Source: Thermoplasmata archaeon (lineage in GTDB: Archaea; Thermoplasmatota; Penumbrarchaeia; JAEHCK01). From it: a stretch of 37,907 nt of DNA. Both the position numbers and the translations under genes were made by a program. Position 1 is the stretch's first letter. Every line of letters begins with the position of its first letter. The DNA is taken from the NCBI GenBank assembly GCA_020696345.1, contig JAEHCK010000033.1:1-37907 (forward strand), given 5' to 3'. This document shows, in pieces, positions 1 through 9,600 of the stretch. The notes under the pieces were generated by a model that saw only the letters and a list, made by a program, of their open reading frames with translations, did not search any database and was not told the DNA's origin.

Positions 1-1
1 A

Positions 2-55
2 AACAGCGGGATGTTAGGAAAAAAAAGGGAATTGGGGCCTGAAAAGGTCATTTAA
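2..55 (+). CDS. possible 3' end of a plus-strand gene cut by the window edge
   Basis: An open frame enters from the left edge and ends at TAA (53-55), encoding NSGMLGKKRELGPEKVI. The composition looks protein-like, but 17 codons are too few to identify anything. The following 300 nt (56-364) are AT-rich and I see no gene in them. Confidence 0.2.
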   Translation, partial: NSGMLGKKRELGPEKVI

Positions 56-364
56 GCACAATATTTCAACAATATATTTCATTGATGAAGTACATCAAGA
101 AATGTCCGGGCTTAATTTTGATTATTCGGGCAGGCTCTTAAATCCTTTTTTTTTACTTTAAGAATTAAATTTAAATATTTCAAACAATTCTCCCCTTATT
201 AGTTATTTTTTATTAATTATATAGACTATCTTCTAACCTTTTCTATCTTTATTAACTCAGAAATACAAATCCACATTGAGAGCATGGACTCGTCAATTAG
301 ATTCATATTTCTATCGCATATTTATACAATTCTCCCCAAGACTTTGCTTAAATTCGACCACCGT

Positions 365-701
365 CCTAAAAAATGACACTTAATTATTAATTATATGTCA
401 TTTTTAGTCCAGCCCTACAAAGATTATTGTTTTTCATAACATAAACTTTGCGCCACCCCATGCTCCGCTTCGATATCCTATTTCCGAAGCGCTGCGAATT
501 TCTCTTTGTTCCCGATTTTATATTTCAGGGAATATAAACGATGGACCCCGAGAAACTTTTATCGTCACTATCCAACTAGGCTGGCCGCCAAAAGTGGGGC
601 ATCCACGGAGGATTATGGCCTACGATTATTTTCTCTTACCTTCATCCTCCTCCACACCATCTTGTGTCTCCGCCGAAGCCACCCCCACCTACTCGGCACA
701 C
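365..701. repeat. structured intergenic element, copy 1
   Basis: This copy shares three ordered blocks with 3074-3281. They are a hairpin (arms AAAAATGACA 369-378 and TGTCATTTTT 396-405) followed by a CCCTACAA tail, a box TTGCGCCAC-CCAT-CTC near 449, and a 3' block (634-687) with CTTACCTTCATCCTCC and CGCCGAAGCCA. Copy 1 has about 140 extra bases in the middle, including a 7-bp stem CGCTTCG/CGAAGCG (466-472/485-491). Read on the minus strand it lies just downstream of the beta-helix gene. The minus-strand 3' block reads VASAETQDGVEEDEGKRK and then stops. The class is unknown; a decayed mobile element or a 3'-UTR RNA are both possible. Confidence 0.6.
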
Positions 702-784
702 TGGGGAGGAAATTGCCTAAATATAGAGAATATTGGACTTTAATAAATGGAATATGAAATTTTAAGATCTTTTTTGGGTGGGTT

Positions 785-2947
785 TTATCTTCTTTTAATA
801 TAAAAAATTACTCCTAATAATAATATGACTATGATAATAATTACAATAGCCAATATTTCTACAGATACATCTTTTTCTTTTTTGTCTTTTTCTTTTTTCC
901 ATCTAGTTTCATCGTATGGATAATCATCTTCATCATTAGGTACATCATCACCATCAATGTTATCATCCATAGAATCTGGGATGAAATCGTTATCGTAATC
1001 AAGAGGGGTAGATGTGTTATCCAATGGATCAGTACCGTCGCTTAGTTCTATAGTGTCATCGTAGTCATCATTATCGTCGTCCATGTCGATGTAATCGAGA
1101 ATGCTATCATCATCGGTATCTAGTGGAATGGAACTGTAATCGAGCAGATCAGAACCCGCTAATTGTTCTATGGTATCATTCCAACCGTCATTATCATCGT
1201 CTTCATCCAATAAATTGATTATACCGTCAGAATCCGTGTCATCCAGTGGCTTAATAATGTAGTGAGGCGCCGTTAGCCATGGTTTAAAATCTATATAATC
1301 AGTAATATTATCGCCAACTCCACCAGGATTCAATTCAAGATTATACGGACCTGCTGCATCGCCCCACCAGTTATAAGTAGCGTTTACTTGCGATCTGATG
1401 TCCCATACATAAATCCCATGAGCTGTATTATTAGATATATAATTGAAATTTATTTTATTATCAGGACTAGGATGCCTAAGATAAACACCAAATTCGTTGT
1501 TCTCAATAAAATTATTCATTATAATATTCGAACTGGAGTCCGCCATAAAGATGCCAAATTGGTTATTATTCATAGAATTGTTCTGTATCGTATTTATATT
1601 GCTCGATGATCTTAGCTCGATACCGTATTTATTGTTCAAACATATAGCATTATTCAAAATTATATTCGCTTTTGATGACCAGAAATTAATACCTACATCG
1701 TTATTTTTTAATGAATTGTTTGTAATAATATTCGAACGCGATGAACCCAGACAAATTCCTTCACCATTATTCGAGATGGAATTATCGGCAATCATATTCG
1801 AACTCGATGAAGACAGGTCAATACCGCCTATATTGTTCAAGTGAATTGAATTGTTTGCTATCGTATTCGAACGCGAGTATTTCAGATATATTCCATATAG
1901 GTTGTTCGAAAAAGTTGAGTTTGTTATATTTGTTTTTGTAGAATATGCTAATTCTACACCTGTAGTTGTGTGCGACACATTCATGTTATTAATGACGGAG
2001 TTAGTACAATTCACTAATAATATCTGCCCGACGGACCGGCCATCAATATTTAACCAACTTTGATCTCTAAAATAATAGATCGGTTTACCATTTACAGTAT
2101 TTTTAATGTCTATGGTTTGATTAAAATCTAGTATACTCCTCCCTCCAATAAGAATTCCACCATCGGTAAATGTATTGTTTAATATTGTGTTTGAGCAAGA
2201 TGAATACAATGATATTCCTCCAGTAGATATTGTATTTTTTGAAATCGAATTCAAACTAGAATCAACAATATGGATGCTACCTCCTTTGCTCAAGCCCGAT
2301 ATAGAATTGTTTGTAATGACATTCGAACTCACAGAATTCATATAAATAGCTTCGAGCTTGTTCGAGAATATATCATTGTGTTCAATTAAGTTCGAGTTAC
2401 TCGATGGATCCAGGTGGATGCCTTCCACGTTCGTTAAGATTGAATTGTTTTTAATTATATTCAACTCTGAAGAAACCAGATAGATGCCATAATATTGATT
2501 TGATATGTTACTTTTAGAAATAGTACAGTTCGATACATTATTCAATAATATACCAGTACTTCGGGGGGTAGTGGGTTGTAAAATTTTAAAACAACTTATA
2601 TTTACCCAATTTGCGTTGATAGAAATGAGATCTTCACCTCCAGCACCAGTAATAATTGTTGTCCTATTGCTTTCACCAATCAAACTAATAGTTTTATTTA
2701 TTTTTAGATTTCCATTATATGTTCCTGAATATACAAAAATCATATCTCCTGATGAGGCATTATCAATTGCATTTTGGATTTTTTTATAATCTCCTTGACC
2801 ATTATCATCAACGATAATCGTTTGAGCTTGCACTCCACCTTCGTTTATTTTACCTTTGAATATTAATATTGTAATAAAACTAAAAATAATCAAAGAAAAA
2901 ATCAAATAAACACTAATCAAACATTTTATTGTTTTTACCCCATTCAT
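785..2947 (-). CDS. surface NosD-like parallel beta-helix protein with calcium-binding repeats
   Basis: This is a 720-residue protein predicted to sit on the cell surface. An N-terminal hydrophobic segment (about 10-30) is a signal or anchor. The next part (TIIVDDNGQGDYKKIQNAID) is the typical opening of NosD/periplasmic copper-binding-type right-handed beta-helix proteins. Residues about 45-540 repeat a 22-24-residue coil pattern with N-x-I-x-x-N-N/N-S steps and many N-x-S/T sequons. Residues about 560-680 are Asp-rich thrombospondin type 3-like repeats (DTDSDG, DEDDDNDGW), which bind calcium in known families. A Lys/Glu stretch and a C-terminal membrane helix ending IKRR follow. Such helices bind or process polysaccharides, but no catalytic residues can be assigned, so carbohydrate binding is inferred. 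The start ATG has no SD. A TATA-like AAATTTAAATATT lies about 35 nt upstream (2977-2990), so the transcript may be leaderless or nearly so. Confidence 0.85.
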   Translation of the reverse strand: MNGVKTIKCLISVYLIFSLIIFSFITILIFKGKINEGGVQAQTIIVDDNGQGDYKKIQNAIDNASSGDMIFVYSGTYNGNLKINKTISLIGESNRTTIITGAGGEDLISINANWVNISCFKILQPTTPRSTGILLNNVSNCTISKSNISNQYYGIYLVSSELNIIKNNSILTNVEGIHLDPSSNSNLIEHNDIFSNKLEAIYMNSVSSNVITNNSISGLSKGGSIHIVDSSLNSISKNTISTGGISLYSSCSNTILNNTFTDGGILIGGRSILDFNQTIDIKNTVNGKPIYYFRDQSWLNIDGRSVGQILLVNCTNSVINNMNVSHTTTGVELAYSTKTNITNSTFSNNLYGIYLKYSRSNTIANNSIHLNNIGGIDLSSSSSNMIADNSISNNGEGICLGSSRSNIITNNSLKNNDVGINFWSSKANIILNNAICLNNKYGIELRSSSNINTIQNNSMNNNQFGIFMADSSSNIIMNNFIENNEFGVYLRHPSPDNKINFNYISNNTAHGIYVWDIRSQVNATYNWWGDAAGPYNLELNPGGVGDNITDYIDFKPWLTAPHYIIKPLDDTDSDGIINLLDEDDDNDGWNDTIEQLAGSDLLDYSSIPLDTDDDSILDYIDMDDDNDDYDDTIELSDGTDPLDNTSTPLDYDNDFIPDSMDDNIDGDDVPNDEDDYPYDETRWKKEKDKKEKDVSVEILAIVIIIIVILLLGVIFYIKRR

Positions 2948-3073
2948 TTTATCGCGTAATCAATAATTATTGTGTGAATATTTAAATTTTATTGGTTGAT
3001 AGCTGTATTTTATTCATTGATTTATAAATCTTTTTCCGGCAATTTCCCCCCTTTTTAAGAGATAAATGGCTAC

Positions 3074-3281
3074 AATCCTAAAAAATGGCATTAACCCATT
3101 GATGAGTTGCCATTTTTAAGCCCCGACCCTACAATCCATAAATAGCTGTACGCTTTAAGGATTGCGCCACTCCATTCTCAGGCGAATTGTGACAAGTTCT
3201 CGATCATATTTCTTACCTTCATCCTCCACCACACCATCTTGTGCTTCCGCCGAAGCCATCCCCCTTTTGCTCAGCGCACTT
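3074..3281. repeat. structured intergenic element, copy 2
   Basis: This copy has the same block order as 365-701: hairpin arms AAAAATGGCA (3081-3090) and TGCCATTTTT (3108-3117), the CCCTACAA tail, TTGCGCCACTCCATTCTC near 3163, and the block TCTTACCTTCATCCTCC...CCGCCGAAGCCA (3211-3260). The stem differs from copy 1 by a paired A-T to G-C change, which supports a folded RNA. On the minus strand a 34-codon frame, MASAEAQDGVVEDEGKK..., starts inside the 3' block and stops before the hairpin. The matching frame in copy 1 is shorter. The 371-nt gap 2948-3318 otherwise holds only the promoter of the beta-helix gene. Confidence 0.6.
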
Positions 3282-3318
3282 TTTATCTCTCTCGCAAACT
3301 TATGAAAAAATGTATTTT

Positions 3319-4233
3319 TCATTTTTTCCAATTTTTCTTTTGCTCCCTTATAATTAGAACATCAATTATTATTATAAAAATAATTAAAAATACAAAACAC
3401 ATCGTTAAAACCTCATAGTAAACAAAATGTGGACCATTTAAATTTTCAAGATCGGGATCTGTGAAAGTAATAATGCCAATTTTATCATCATGATTTTCAG
3501 TGTACTGATATGCGACCATATATGTACCATTTTCAATTTCAATTATTGACTGAGAAAAGTGATGGCAATCTTTTTCACTAATCATTATAGGTAAACTCCA
3601 TTCTTTCCCATTATTTGAGGTCATAACGAATAATTTTGGCTTTTGATAATCAGTAGAAGATATATCATGAATTCCAACAAAAATGTATTTTCCATTATGA
3701 TTCTTAATCAGTGAATAGTGGTGTGGATATTCTTTTGCTTGTTCAAAAAAGGGGGGATTGTTAATTTCTGACCAGTATTGATTTTTAAAGGGTTCGTCAC
3801 AAAGTATTGGATTTGACCAATTTTTCAAATCATTTGATTCGATGTATTTCCAATTACCCGAGCTATAGTATAATCGTAAGCTACTTTCATTTTGTTGAAT
3901 GAGTTCAGGACGAATATTTCGGAAAGTATCATTTGTTATTTGTGAAATATTTCCCCAATCTAAACCATTTTTTGAACTAATTATAAAAATATCAGCACCA
4001 GAATATTCTTGTTCTGGAATCCAATTATATTCTGAATATAATAATAAAATACTTCCATTCTGTGTTTCAAATAAATAAGGGTTACGGCCCTCAGTAATAA
4101 AAATGGAATTGGGTTTATTCTCCATCTCCATATATTCTATACTTATATTTTCAACGAAAAAAAACAAACTTAGTAAAATTATTACCAAAAGATTTGAGAT
4201 TATCAATATTGCCAAGAATTTCTTTTTTTTCAT
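3319..4233 (-). CDS. membrane-anchored BNR/sialidase-like protein
   Basis: This is a 304-residue protein with a membrane helix at each end (about 5-26 and 271-292) and an outside domain between them. The outside domain contains sialidase/BNR-type repeats: SSKNGLDWGNISQIT and TSNNGKEWSLPIMIS both match S-x-D/N-x-G-x-x-W. Other stretches resemble five-bladed glycosidase or sialidase propellers, with alternating YSSGNWKYIESNDLKNW-like blades. I see no complete catalytic set (Arg triad, Tyr/Glu pair), so sugar binding is safer than hydrolysis. The frame opens at a GTG (4254), but the ATG at 4233 follows GAGAGG at a 6-nt spacing and begins MKKKKFLAIL, a normal signal-anchor start. It lies between two intergenic spacers in the run of surface genes. 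Confidence 0.65.
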   Translation of the reverse strand: MKKKKFLAILIISNLLVIILLSLFFFVENISIEYMEMENKPNSIFITEGRNPYLFETQNGSILLLYSEYNWIPEQEYSGADIFIISSKNGLDWGNISQITNDTFRNIRPELIQQNESSLRLYYSSGNWKYIESNDLKNWSNPILCDEPFKNQYWSEINNPPFFEQAKEYPHHYSLIKNHNGKYIFVGIHDISSTDYQKPKLFVMTSNNGKEWSLPIMISEKDCHHFSQSIIEIENGTYMVAYQYTENHDDKIGIITFTDPDLENLNGPHFVYYEVLTMCFVFLIIFIIIIDVLIIREQKKNWKK

Positions 4234-4262
4234 GATTTGCCTCTCATACTCCACAATTAACT

Positions 4263-4341
4263 AGTGATTTGCGCCCCAATCCCCAGGTGCATATGCCACT
4301 TTTGATGGTCCCTCATGTTTTCATCGTCTCGCTAAATCACT
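4263..4341. repeat. inverted repeat in the leader of the BNR-like gene
   Basis: Arms AGTGATTTGCG (4263-4273) and CGCTAAATCACT (4330-4341) are complementary apart from one bulged base. They lie 22 nt upstream of the frame of the minus-strand BNR-like gene. The TTTGCGCC at the left arm resembles the middle box of the structured elements at 365-701 and 3074-3281, so this may be a badly eroded third copy. The resemblance is weak. Confidence 0.3.
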
Positions 4342-4463
4342 TGCTTTTATTATGCTATATTCCTACTTAAATTAAGCTATCTTTATGCATATATATCTAT
4401 AATAGACCCCGTACACACTCTAGCTATTGGTTTGTAATTATTTTAGATTTTCGTTTCACTCCC

Positions 4464-5333
4464 TCAACTTCTAAATATGTCCCGGGGAGTTCTCCGTCTG
4501 ATTATCAATACCGATATCATTATTGAAATAATGAAAATAATGTTTTCGAATGCCGGGGTAAATAATTTCTTTTCTTCCTCTGACGATTCTGATTTGCTGC
4601 CACCGGAGCCGTTATCGCCCTCCGGGTCGTATTCCTCTGGCTTTGTCCAGGTGATAGTGATGTTCTCCTGAACTGTCCAGTTGTATCGTTCGATGGTTGT
4701 TATTACATGACTATCTGTGATCGTGACATTGTCACCGCCCATGGGTTCGCCAACAATGGAGGTGTTTTTGAATCGGAATTGAAAAAATGCATGTTCGATG
4801 GAGTGGTTCCAGGCCCGGGCGGTGGTGGTGATGTATGTTAATCGACATTCGTTAGAGCTGGACCGCGCATAAACGCTTTCGAATTTGATGGTAAAGTTCA
4901 GATCTTCGTATGGGTACACGGTGATATTGAATGAAATGGCTCGATTATGATTATCATTCGGCTCTTGGTATTCAAAAGGTAAATACGAGCCATTGGAATA
5001 AACGTGCCAGACTTCAATACCATAATGCCCGTATCGCTCGTCGCCATAGCCTTCATGTTCGAAGAAGGGGAAAATTATTGTTTGATTGATTGTAAAATTC
5101 GTAGGATTGCTTATCGTATACTCTCCCGTAATCACGGCCACTGAACCCATCTCGAATGTCACTGCCTCGGATTTGAGAAATAATGGTGTTTCCGACACCG
5201 GCATAGGGTTGGAGCCGTCATCAACGATAATTGGTTGAACCGGTATGGGGTTCGCAAGAACAGAATAGGGCAATGGTAGTATGAAAATGCCCATTACTAA
5301 TAATATTACGATATGGATTATTTTAAGATCCAT
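4464..5333 (-). CDS. secreted protein with a C-terminal PGF-CTERM-like anchor
   Basis: This 289-residue protein has a clear signal peptide (MDLKIIHIVILLVMGIFILP, cleavage probably after ...SVLA). A beta-rich ectodomain follows with many N-x-S/T sequons, resembling DUF4424-type domains (VAVITGEYTISN followed by FPF). That likeness is loose and I do not assign a function. Residues about 240-255 are a Gly/Ser/Glu linker. The tail LFTPAFENIIFIISIMIS...RRR has the order of archaeal PGF-CTERM signals (P-x-F, hydrophobic helix, Arg cluster), which the archaeosortase ArtA processes in known cases; here the motif is PAF rather than PGF. The start ATG follows GAGG at a 7-nt spacing. The gene is divergent from the ATPase at 5504. 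Confidence 0.6.
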   Translation of the reverse strand: MDLKIIHIVILLVMGIFILPLPYSVLANPIPVQPIIVDDGSNPMPVSETPLFLKSEAVTFEMGSVAVITGEYTISNPTNFTINQTIIFPFFEHEGYGDERYGHYGIEVWHVYSNGSYLPFEYQEPNDNHNRAISFNITVYPYEDLNFTIKFESVYARSSSNECRLTYITTTARAWNHSIEHAFFQFRFKNTSIVGEPMGGDNVTITDSHVITTIERYNWTVQENITITWTKPEEYDPEGDNGSGGSKSESSEEEKKLFTPAFENIIFIISIMISVLIIRRRTPRDIFRS

Positions 5334-5437
5334 GAGTTTGCCTCGTCTCCAAATTTTAAAGTGATGGTATCTAATTATTATGTAATTACTTAAAGATTAT
5401 GGATGGTGGTTCGGGATAGGTGCCGGATGGCAATATA

Positions 5438-5486
5438 CAAAAAAGTTTATAAACATCCATGTATATATACGGGTCTGTGTATATAT
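5438..5486 (+). promoter_or_regulatory. promoter region with TATA palindrome and TGTATATAT direct repeats
   Basis: GTTTATAAAC (5445-5454) is a TATA-like box 50 nt before the ATPase start. Downstream of it TGTATATAT occurs twice (5460-5468 and 5478-5486), exactly 18 bp apart, in the expected start-site and leader region. That placement suits repressor binding. It lies in the 170-nt divergent gap between 4464-5333 and 5504-6688. Read from sequence only. Confidence 0.4.
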
Positions 5487-5503
5487 GATAAGGAATAACT
5501 TCC

Positions 5504-6688
5504 ATGAGCCGTGAGATATTTATTGCAGGACCGCCAGTTGAAGGCGAATTGTTTTTTGATAGAGAAGAAGTTATCAATGACATTGTTAATGCTACTGGTA
5601 ACAATTTTGCCATAATTGGAGTCCGGCGAATTGGGAAAACTTCTCTAATTCGGAAGCTTGCTGGGGAATTCAAGAAAAAAGGCAATATATCCGTTATATT
5701 ATCAATACCCGATATTAGGCCTCTAAATGAAATAAATTTCTTAAAAGCTTATACCCTAGCAGTAATTTCGGCCTACACCAGACATACGGGCGAAAAACTC
5801 TATTATAAAAAAATTAAAATGTTTTTAGATGGTAAATGGGATGGCATAACATCATTTCTTGAGGGCATCAGAGTTGGTTATAAAGACATTATTAAAGTAT
5901 GGTTTGAATATTCACAAAACAAACAAGACTTGGATGCTCTGCTTGAAAACGTAATTCAATATCCAAATAACTTTGCAAAAACTCTTTCTAAAAATAAAGA
6001 GCATGAAACACGATTTATAATAATGTTGGATGAATTTCAGAAGATAAAGAATCTTGGTGATGAGTTCCTGTGGTCATTACGAGAGCAAATGCAAAAAACA
6101 AAAAGAGTTAATTATATAATTTCAGGCTCAGCAGTTGGCATGATGAACAATTTTACGGGTAATGAAGGTTCTCCATTTTATGGATTGTTTTTAATAAAAA
6201 ATCTAAAGGGATTGGACAAGAACGGGGCAATATCATTATTAAAGAGATTGGAGCAATTCAATATAACGATCCCGGAGGATGTTATCGAAGATACTATTCA
6301 TAAAACCTCATGTTACCCCCTATACATTCAATCATTTGCACTTTCGGCTTACCTTTATGCAAAATCCAAGGGTAAAAGAAAGATCAGACATGATGATCTT
6401 AAGAACATTTGGAAAAAAACCTACGGATTAATATTTTTACATTTTCATGATTTAATTAGCAGGATCTCAGATAAAAGTTTTACAATTCTCCGAACAATGG
6501 CTGTTAATGATTTGCATTCACCTGCAGAGATTGCCAGGTCAATAGATGATAAATTAACAGCGATGGGTACCTATCTTCCTCGTCTGATAAACGAAGGATA
6601 TATCGTGCGTGAGAGTATGGGTGTATATAATATTTCGGACCCGATCTTTAAAGATTGGCTTAAAACTAATTATGGAGAATATCCTTAG
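5504..6688 (+). CDS. Arch_ATPase-family P-loop ATPase with C-terminal winged helix
   Basis: This is a 394-residue cytoplasmic protein of the archaeal STAND-related ATPase family (Arch_ATPase type). It opens with FFDREEVINDI, the family's entry motif. Walker A is GVRRIGKTS (residues 39-47) and Walker B is IIMLDEF (about 172-178, Asp then Glu). A sensor-like IISGSAVG follows near residue 203. The C-terminal part after about 300 (SFTILRTMA...SPAEIARSI...YLPRLINEGYIVRE) reads as a winged helix. Members are abundant in archaeal genomes, often in several copies, and are mostly uncharacterised; switch or stress roles are guesses. It is the only plus-strand gene in the left 25 kb and is AT-rich compared with the A2M genes. 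Its stop lies 4 nt from the convergent A2M 2 stop. The start ATG has AGGA about 9 nt upstream. Confidence 0.85.
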   Translation: MSREIFIAGPPVEGELFFDREEVINDIVNATGNNFAIIGVRRIGKTSLIRKLAGEFKKKGNISVILSIPDIRPLNEINFLKAYTLAVISAYTRHTGEKLYYKKIKMFLDGKWDGITSFLEGIRVGYKDIIKVWFEYSQNKQDLDALLENVIQYPNNFAKTLSKNKEHETRFIIMLDEFQKIKNLGDEFLWSLREQMQKTKRVNYIISGSAVGMMNNFTGNEGSPFYGLFLIKNLKGLDKNGAISLLKRLEQFNITIPEDVIEDTIHKTSCYPLYIQSFALSAYLYAKSKGKRKIRHDDLKNIWKKTYGLIFLHFHDLISRISDKSFTILRTMAVNDLHSPAEIARSIDDKLTAMGTYLPRLINEGYIVRESMGVYNISDPIFKDWLKTNYGEYP

Positions 6689-6692
6689 GTTT

Positions 6693-9600
6693 TTATGTTT
6701 GCCCTGGCTTGTTTTCGGCTTTAATTGGTTTTTCAGTTTCAGTTTTTTGAGTTTTAGATCTCGTAGCTTTGTCTTTGTTCCTTTTTCTTACAGCCAGTAT
6801 CGATATTATCACTGCAATGGGGATCAGTACCGCCAGTAGTTGAAACGTCTGAATGGGATTTGCTCCTGACTGGTCCTTGTCCTTATCCTGCTCATCGTCC
6901 TCATCGGTCGGTATCACCGGGCCGTCACCACCTGTATCGTCGTCTGGGTGGTAACCCGAAATATTCAATTCTTCCATAGAATTTTCGTAAGACATGAATA
7001 GCTTGGCATTTGACATGGCAATGTTATCGGGGTCGTACATTCCATAGGCTCTGGCCGGCTCTATTGGTGCGAGTACGACATCCGAGACCGTGAATTTATA
7101 GGTGAACGAGATATCGTTAAGCGATCTAACGAAGAATGCAACCTTATTACCACTTATCGTGTAATCCATGATCTCCGGTTCCGATCCCTTTACGGCGTCC
7201 AACGTGGTTGTCACGAAATTACATGACGGCGGTAGGAGATCTTCAACCACCGCATAATACACGGTCTCTTCCGAGTGTGCCGAGATATTGACCTCGATGG
7301 TTTCGCCAACCGCGGCCGAGGATCTGCTGTAGGTCCGGGCAACTGTTATGTTATTTTGACTGCTGGTAAATTCAACGATGTTTGATGTGGCTAGTGTGGT
7401 CTCGTCCGAACTTTTAAGTTTTACCGGTGGTAGCTGCCCGCGAAAATCTTTATTCAACTTCATAGTATAGGTAAAATTATCGCTGCCATCGAGATAAAAT
7501 ATCGCTTGGTTAACATCCTCACCACCCCCGTGGCTGCCAACAAGTTCAAATGCCGACGGTATTTGGTCCACCATGTACGATCCGACTGATTGGTTCAGCT
7601 CGCCGAGGAGTTCTATTTTCACCTGTACGCTCTCGCCTATTTCTCCAATGTTTTCGGAAACCGACTTCTTGACCTTTAAATTCTCAATGTAAGAGCCGGG
7701 TGTGCCGCTGCCTGTTTTGGATCGTTCGGCCTCTAAAGTAACAGGTCCGAAATAGCGTCTTATGACGCCGGATTCGCCAAACCCGGCCGTGAGCCGGTAT
7801 GAGACGATTATGGGCGATATGGTAATGTTGCCATGTGTTAACGGCATCAGGTAGACCTTGAATCGCCACACATCATCTTCCAACTCTGGCTTGACCTCCT
7901 CGACATACAGGACCGATACCTCATCGCTGTCCGGTACGATAATTTCTACATCGACCATATTTACGGCTTCGGAGTTCTTGGGGTCCACTTTTACCTCCAG
8001 GACGGAATCTTCCAACTCTGTCCCGTTTAGTTTCGCCGGGATGGAAATTACCGCTTCGGTGCGCAGGTATTCTACGGCCGTAAGCTCGTAGAAGAGGTCG
8101 CCGGTACCGCTTAATGATATTTTGACCGTGTTCTTTTTTGACCGATCTACATTTCCGGTCAGGTCTATTGCATCCATTGCCGAGTGGAAGTTTTGTTTTG
8201 CCGTATATGATTCGTCCACATGAACTTTCTTGACAACTTCACCGTTGGCCGAAACCGTAACATCCATATTAACCGGCTCCGAGTTCTTGACCACCGCAAG
8301 AATTGCATGCATGGCCGAAATGGTGTCGGAAGTGGTTGCCCAGCCGCCCCAGGGTCGGCGGAGCGCCGAAAGGTATTCGAGTGCGCCTCGGATCTCGGCT
8401 TTATATTTGTCATACCCGGTCGTTGCTAGTGCGTATGTACACCAGCCGGTGGCCTCATCGTTTCCACCTAGAGCCGCCGTGCTTTCCCAGTGGCTGCCTG
8501 TGCGTTTGGAAACTAATGTTTTAATGATGTCGGAACTGTCATCGCCGTTCACATTCAAAGCCAGGGCATAAAATGCAAGTACGTATGGATCCTGTATTTT
8601 GCCGGCTTCGTGATCGGAGTCAAGAGCTTTTAATACCGCATCCACATTGGAAGATGACGAGTATGCCAGGGCATAGGCCGCATACGCCGTTGCAATTGTA
8701 CTGTCGTTACCCATCCAGGCAGATGCCGGTATTCTACCGTTTTCATCCATCACCGAGCCAAGATATTGTTGTGCGCCGGCTATGGTGGAAGGATCCACAT
8801 AAAAGCCCGTTTTATCCGCCCGTGCCAGGCCATAGAGAACATATGAGGTCATCCACGGGTCTGATGCATCCGCTTTCCACCAACCCCAGCCGCCGTCGCC
8901 GTGCTGGTATGAATACAATTGTTGAACGCCTTCCAAGATCTCATGCCCGAGCCAATACCTGATCTCTCGAGTTAGCTTGCCGCTCTCATCAAGATATTCC
9001 CATAACAGTATGTTGGGTAACAGTGCCGACATGGTCTGTTCGGTACAGCCGTAAGAGTATGATGCCAGCGCTCCGGCGCCATCCATCAATAGACCGGAGT
9101 ACCCCGGGCTCAGACGAAGTGTGACCTTTTCGCTGCCGTTGAGAATGTCTGGGTCGAAAGAGAATGTTATTTCTTTCGAGTTTTCATCGACCGCGCCGGC
9201 TTCATGGATCACTTTCAAGGCGCCGTTGGGCCTGATATAAACCGATCTGGTCAAAGCATCGGTATGGCCCGCGAAATCCGAGCCGATAGCCGTTAGACTT
9301 TGCCAGTCGTAGCCGAGAATGTTTACGATAAACTTTACATCCCGAACCTCGCCATCGGCAAGTGTCACGGTCCTTTCGGGTGCGTCGAGGATCTGCAGCC
9401 ACCCCTCGGCCTTCTTGATACCGAGCGTTGCAGTGATCGGTTTGCCCGCAAAATTATATGCCCTGATCGTAATGGTTGTCTGGTCATCTTGTCTCAATGG
9501 ACTTGGAAGCTTCAGGTCGATAAAAAAGTCTTTGGACACGTTGAAAGTAGAGATCCCGAAACAACCCAGTAGGTCCAAGGACGATGCGAGTGCTTTTATC

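Noticed and set aside
506-757. 83-codon plus-strand frame
   Set aside because: It overlaps the structured element copy 1, the frame is not kept in copy 2, and the product looks like random translation.
5386-5685. 99-codon minus-strand frame across the ATPase promoter
   Set aside because: It is antisense to the Walker A region of a clear gene and carries no family features.
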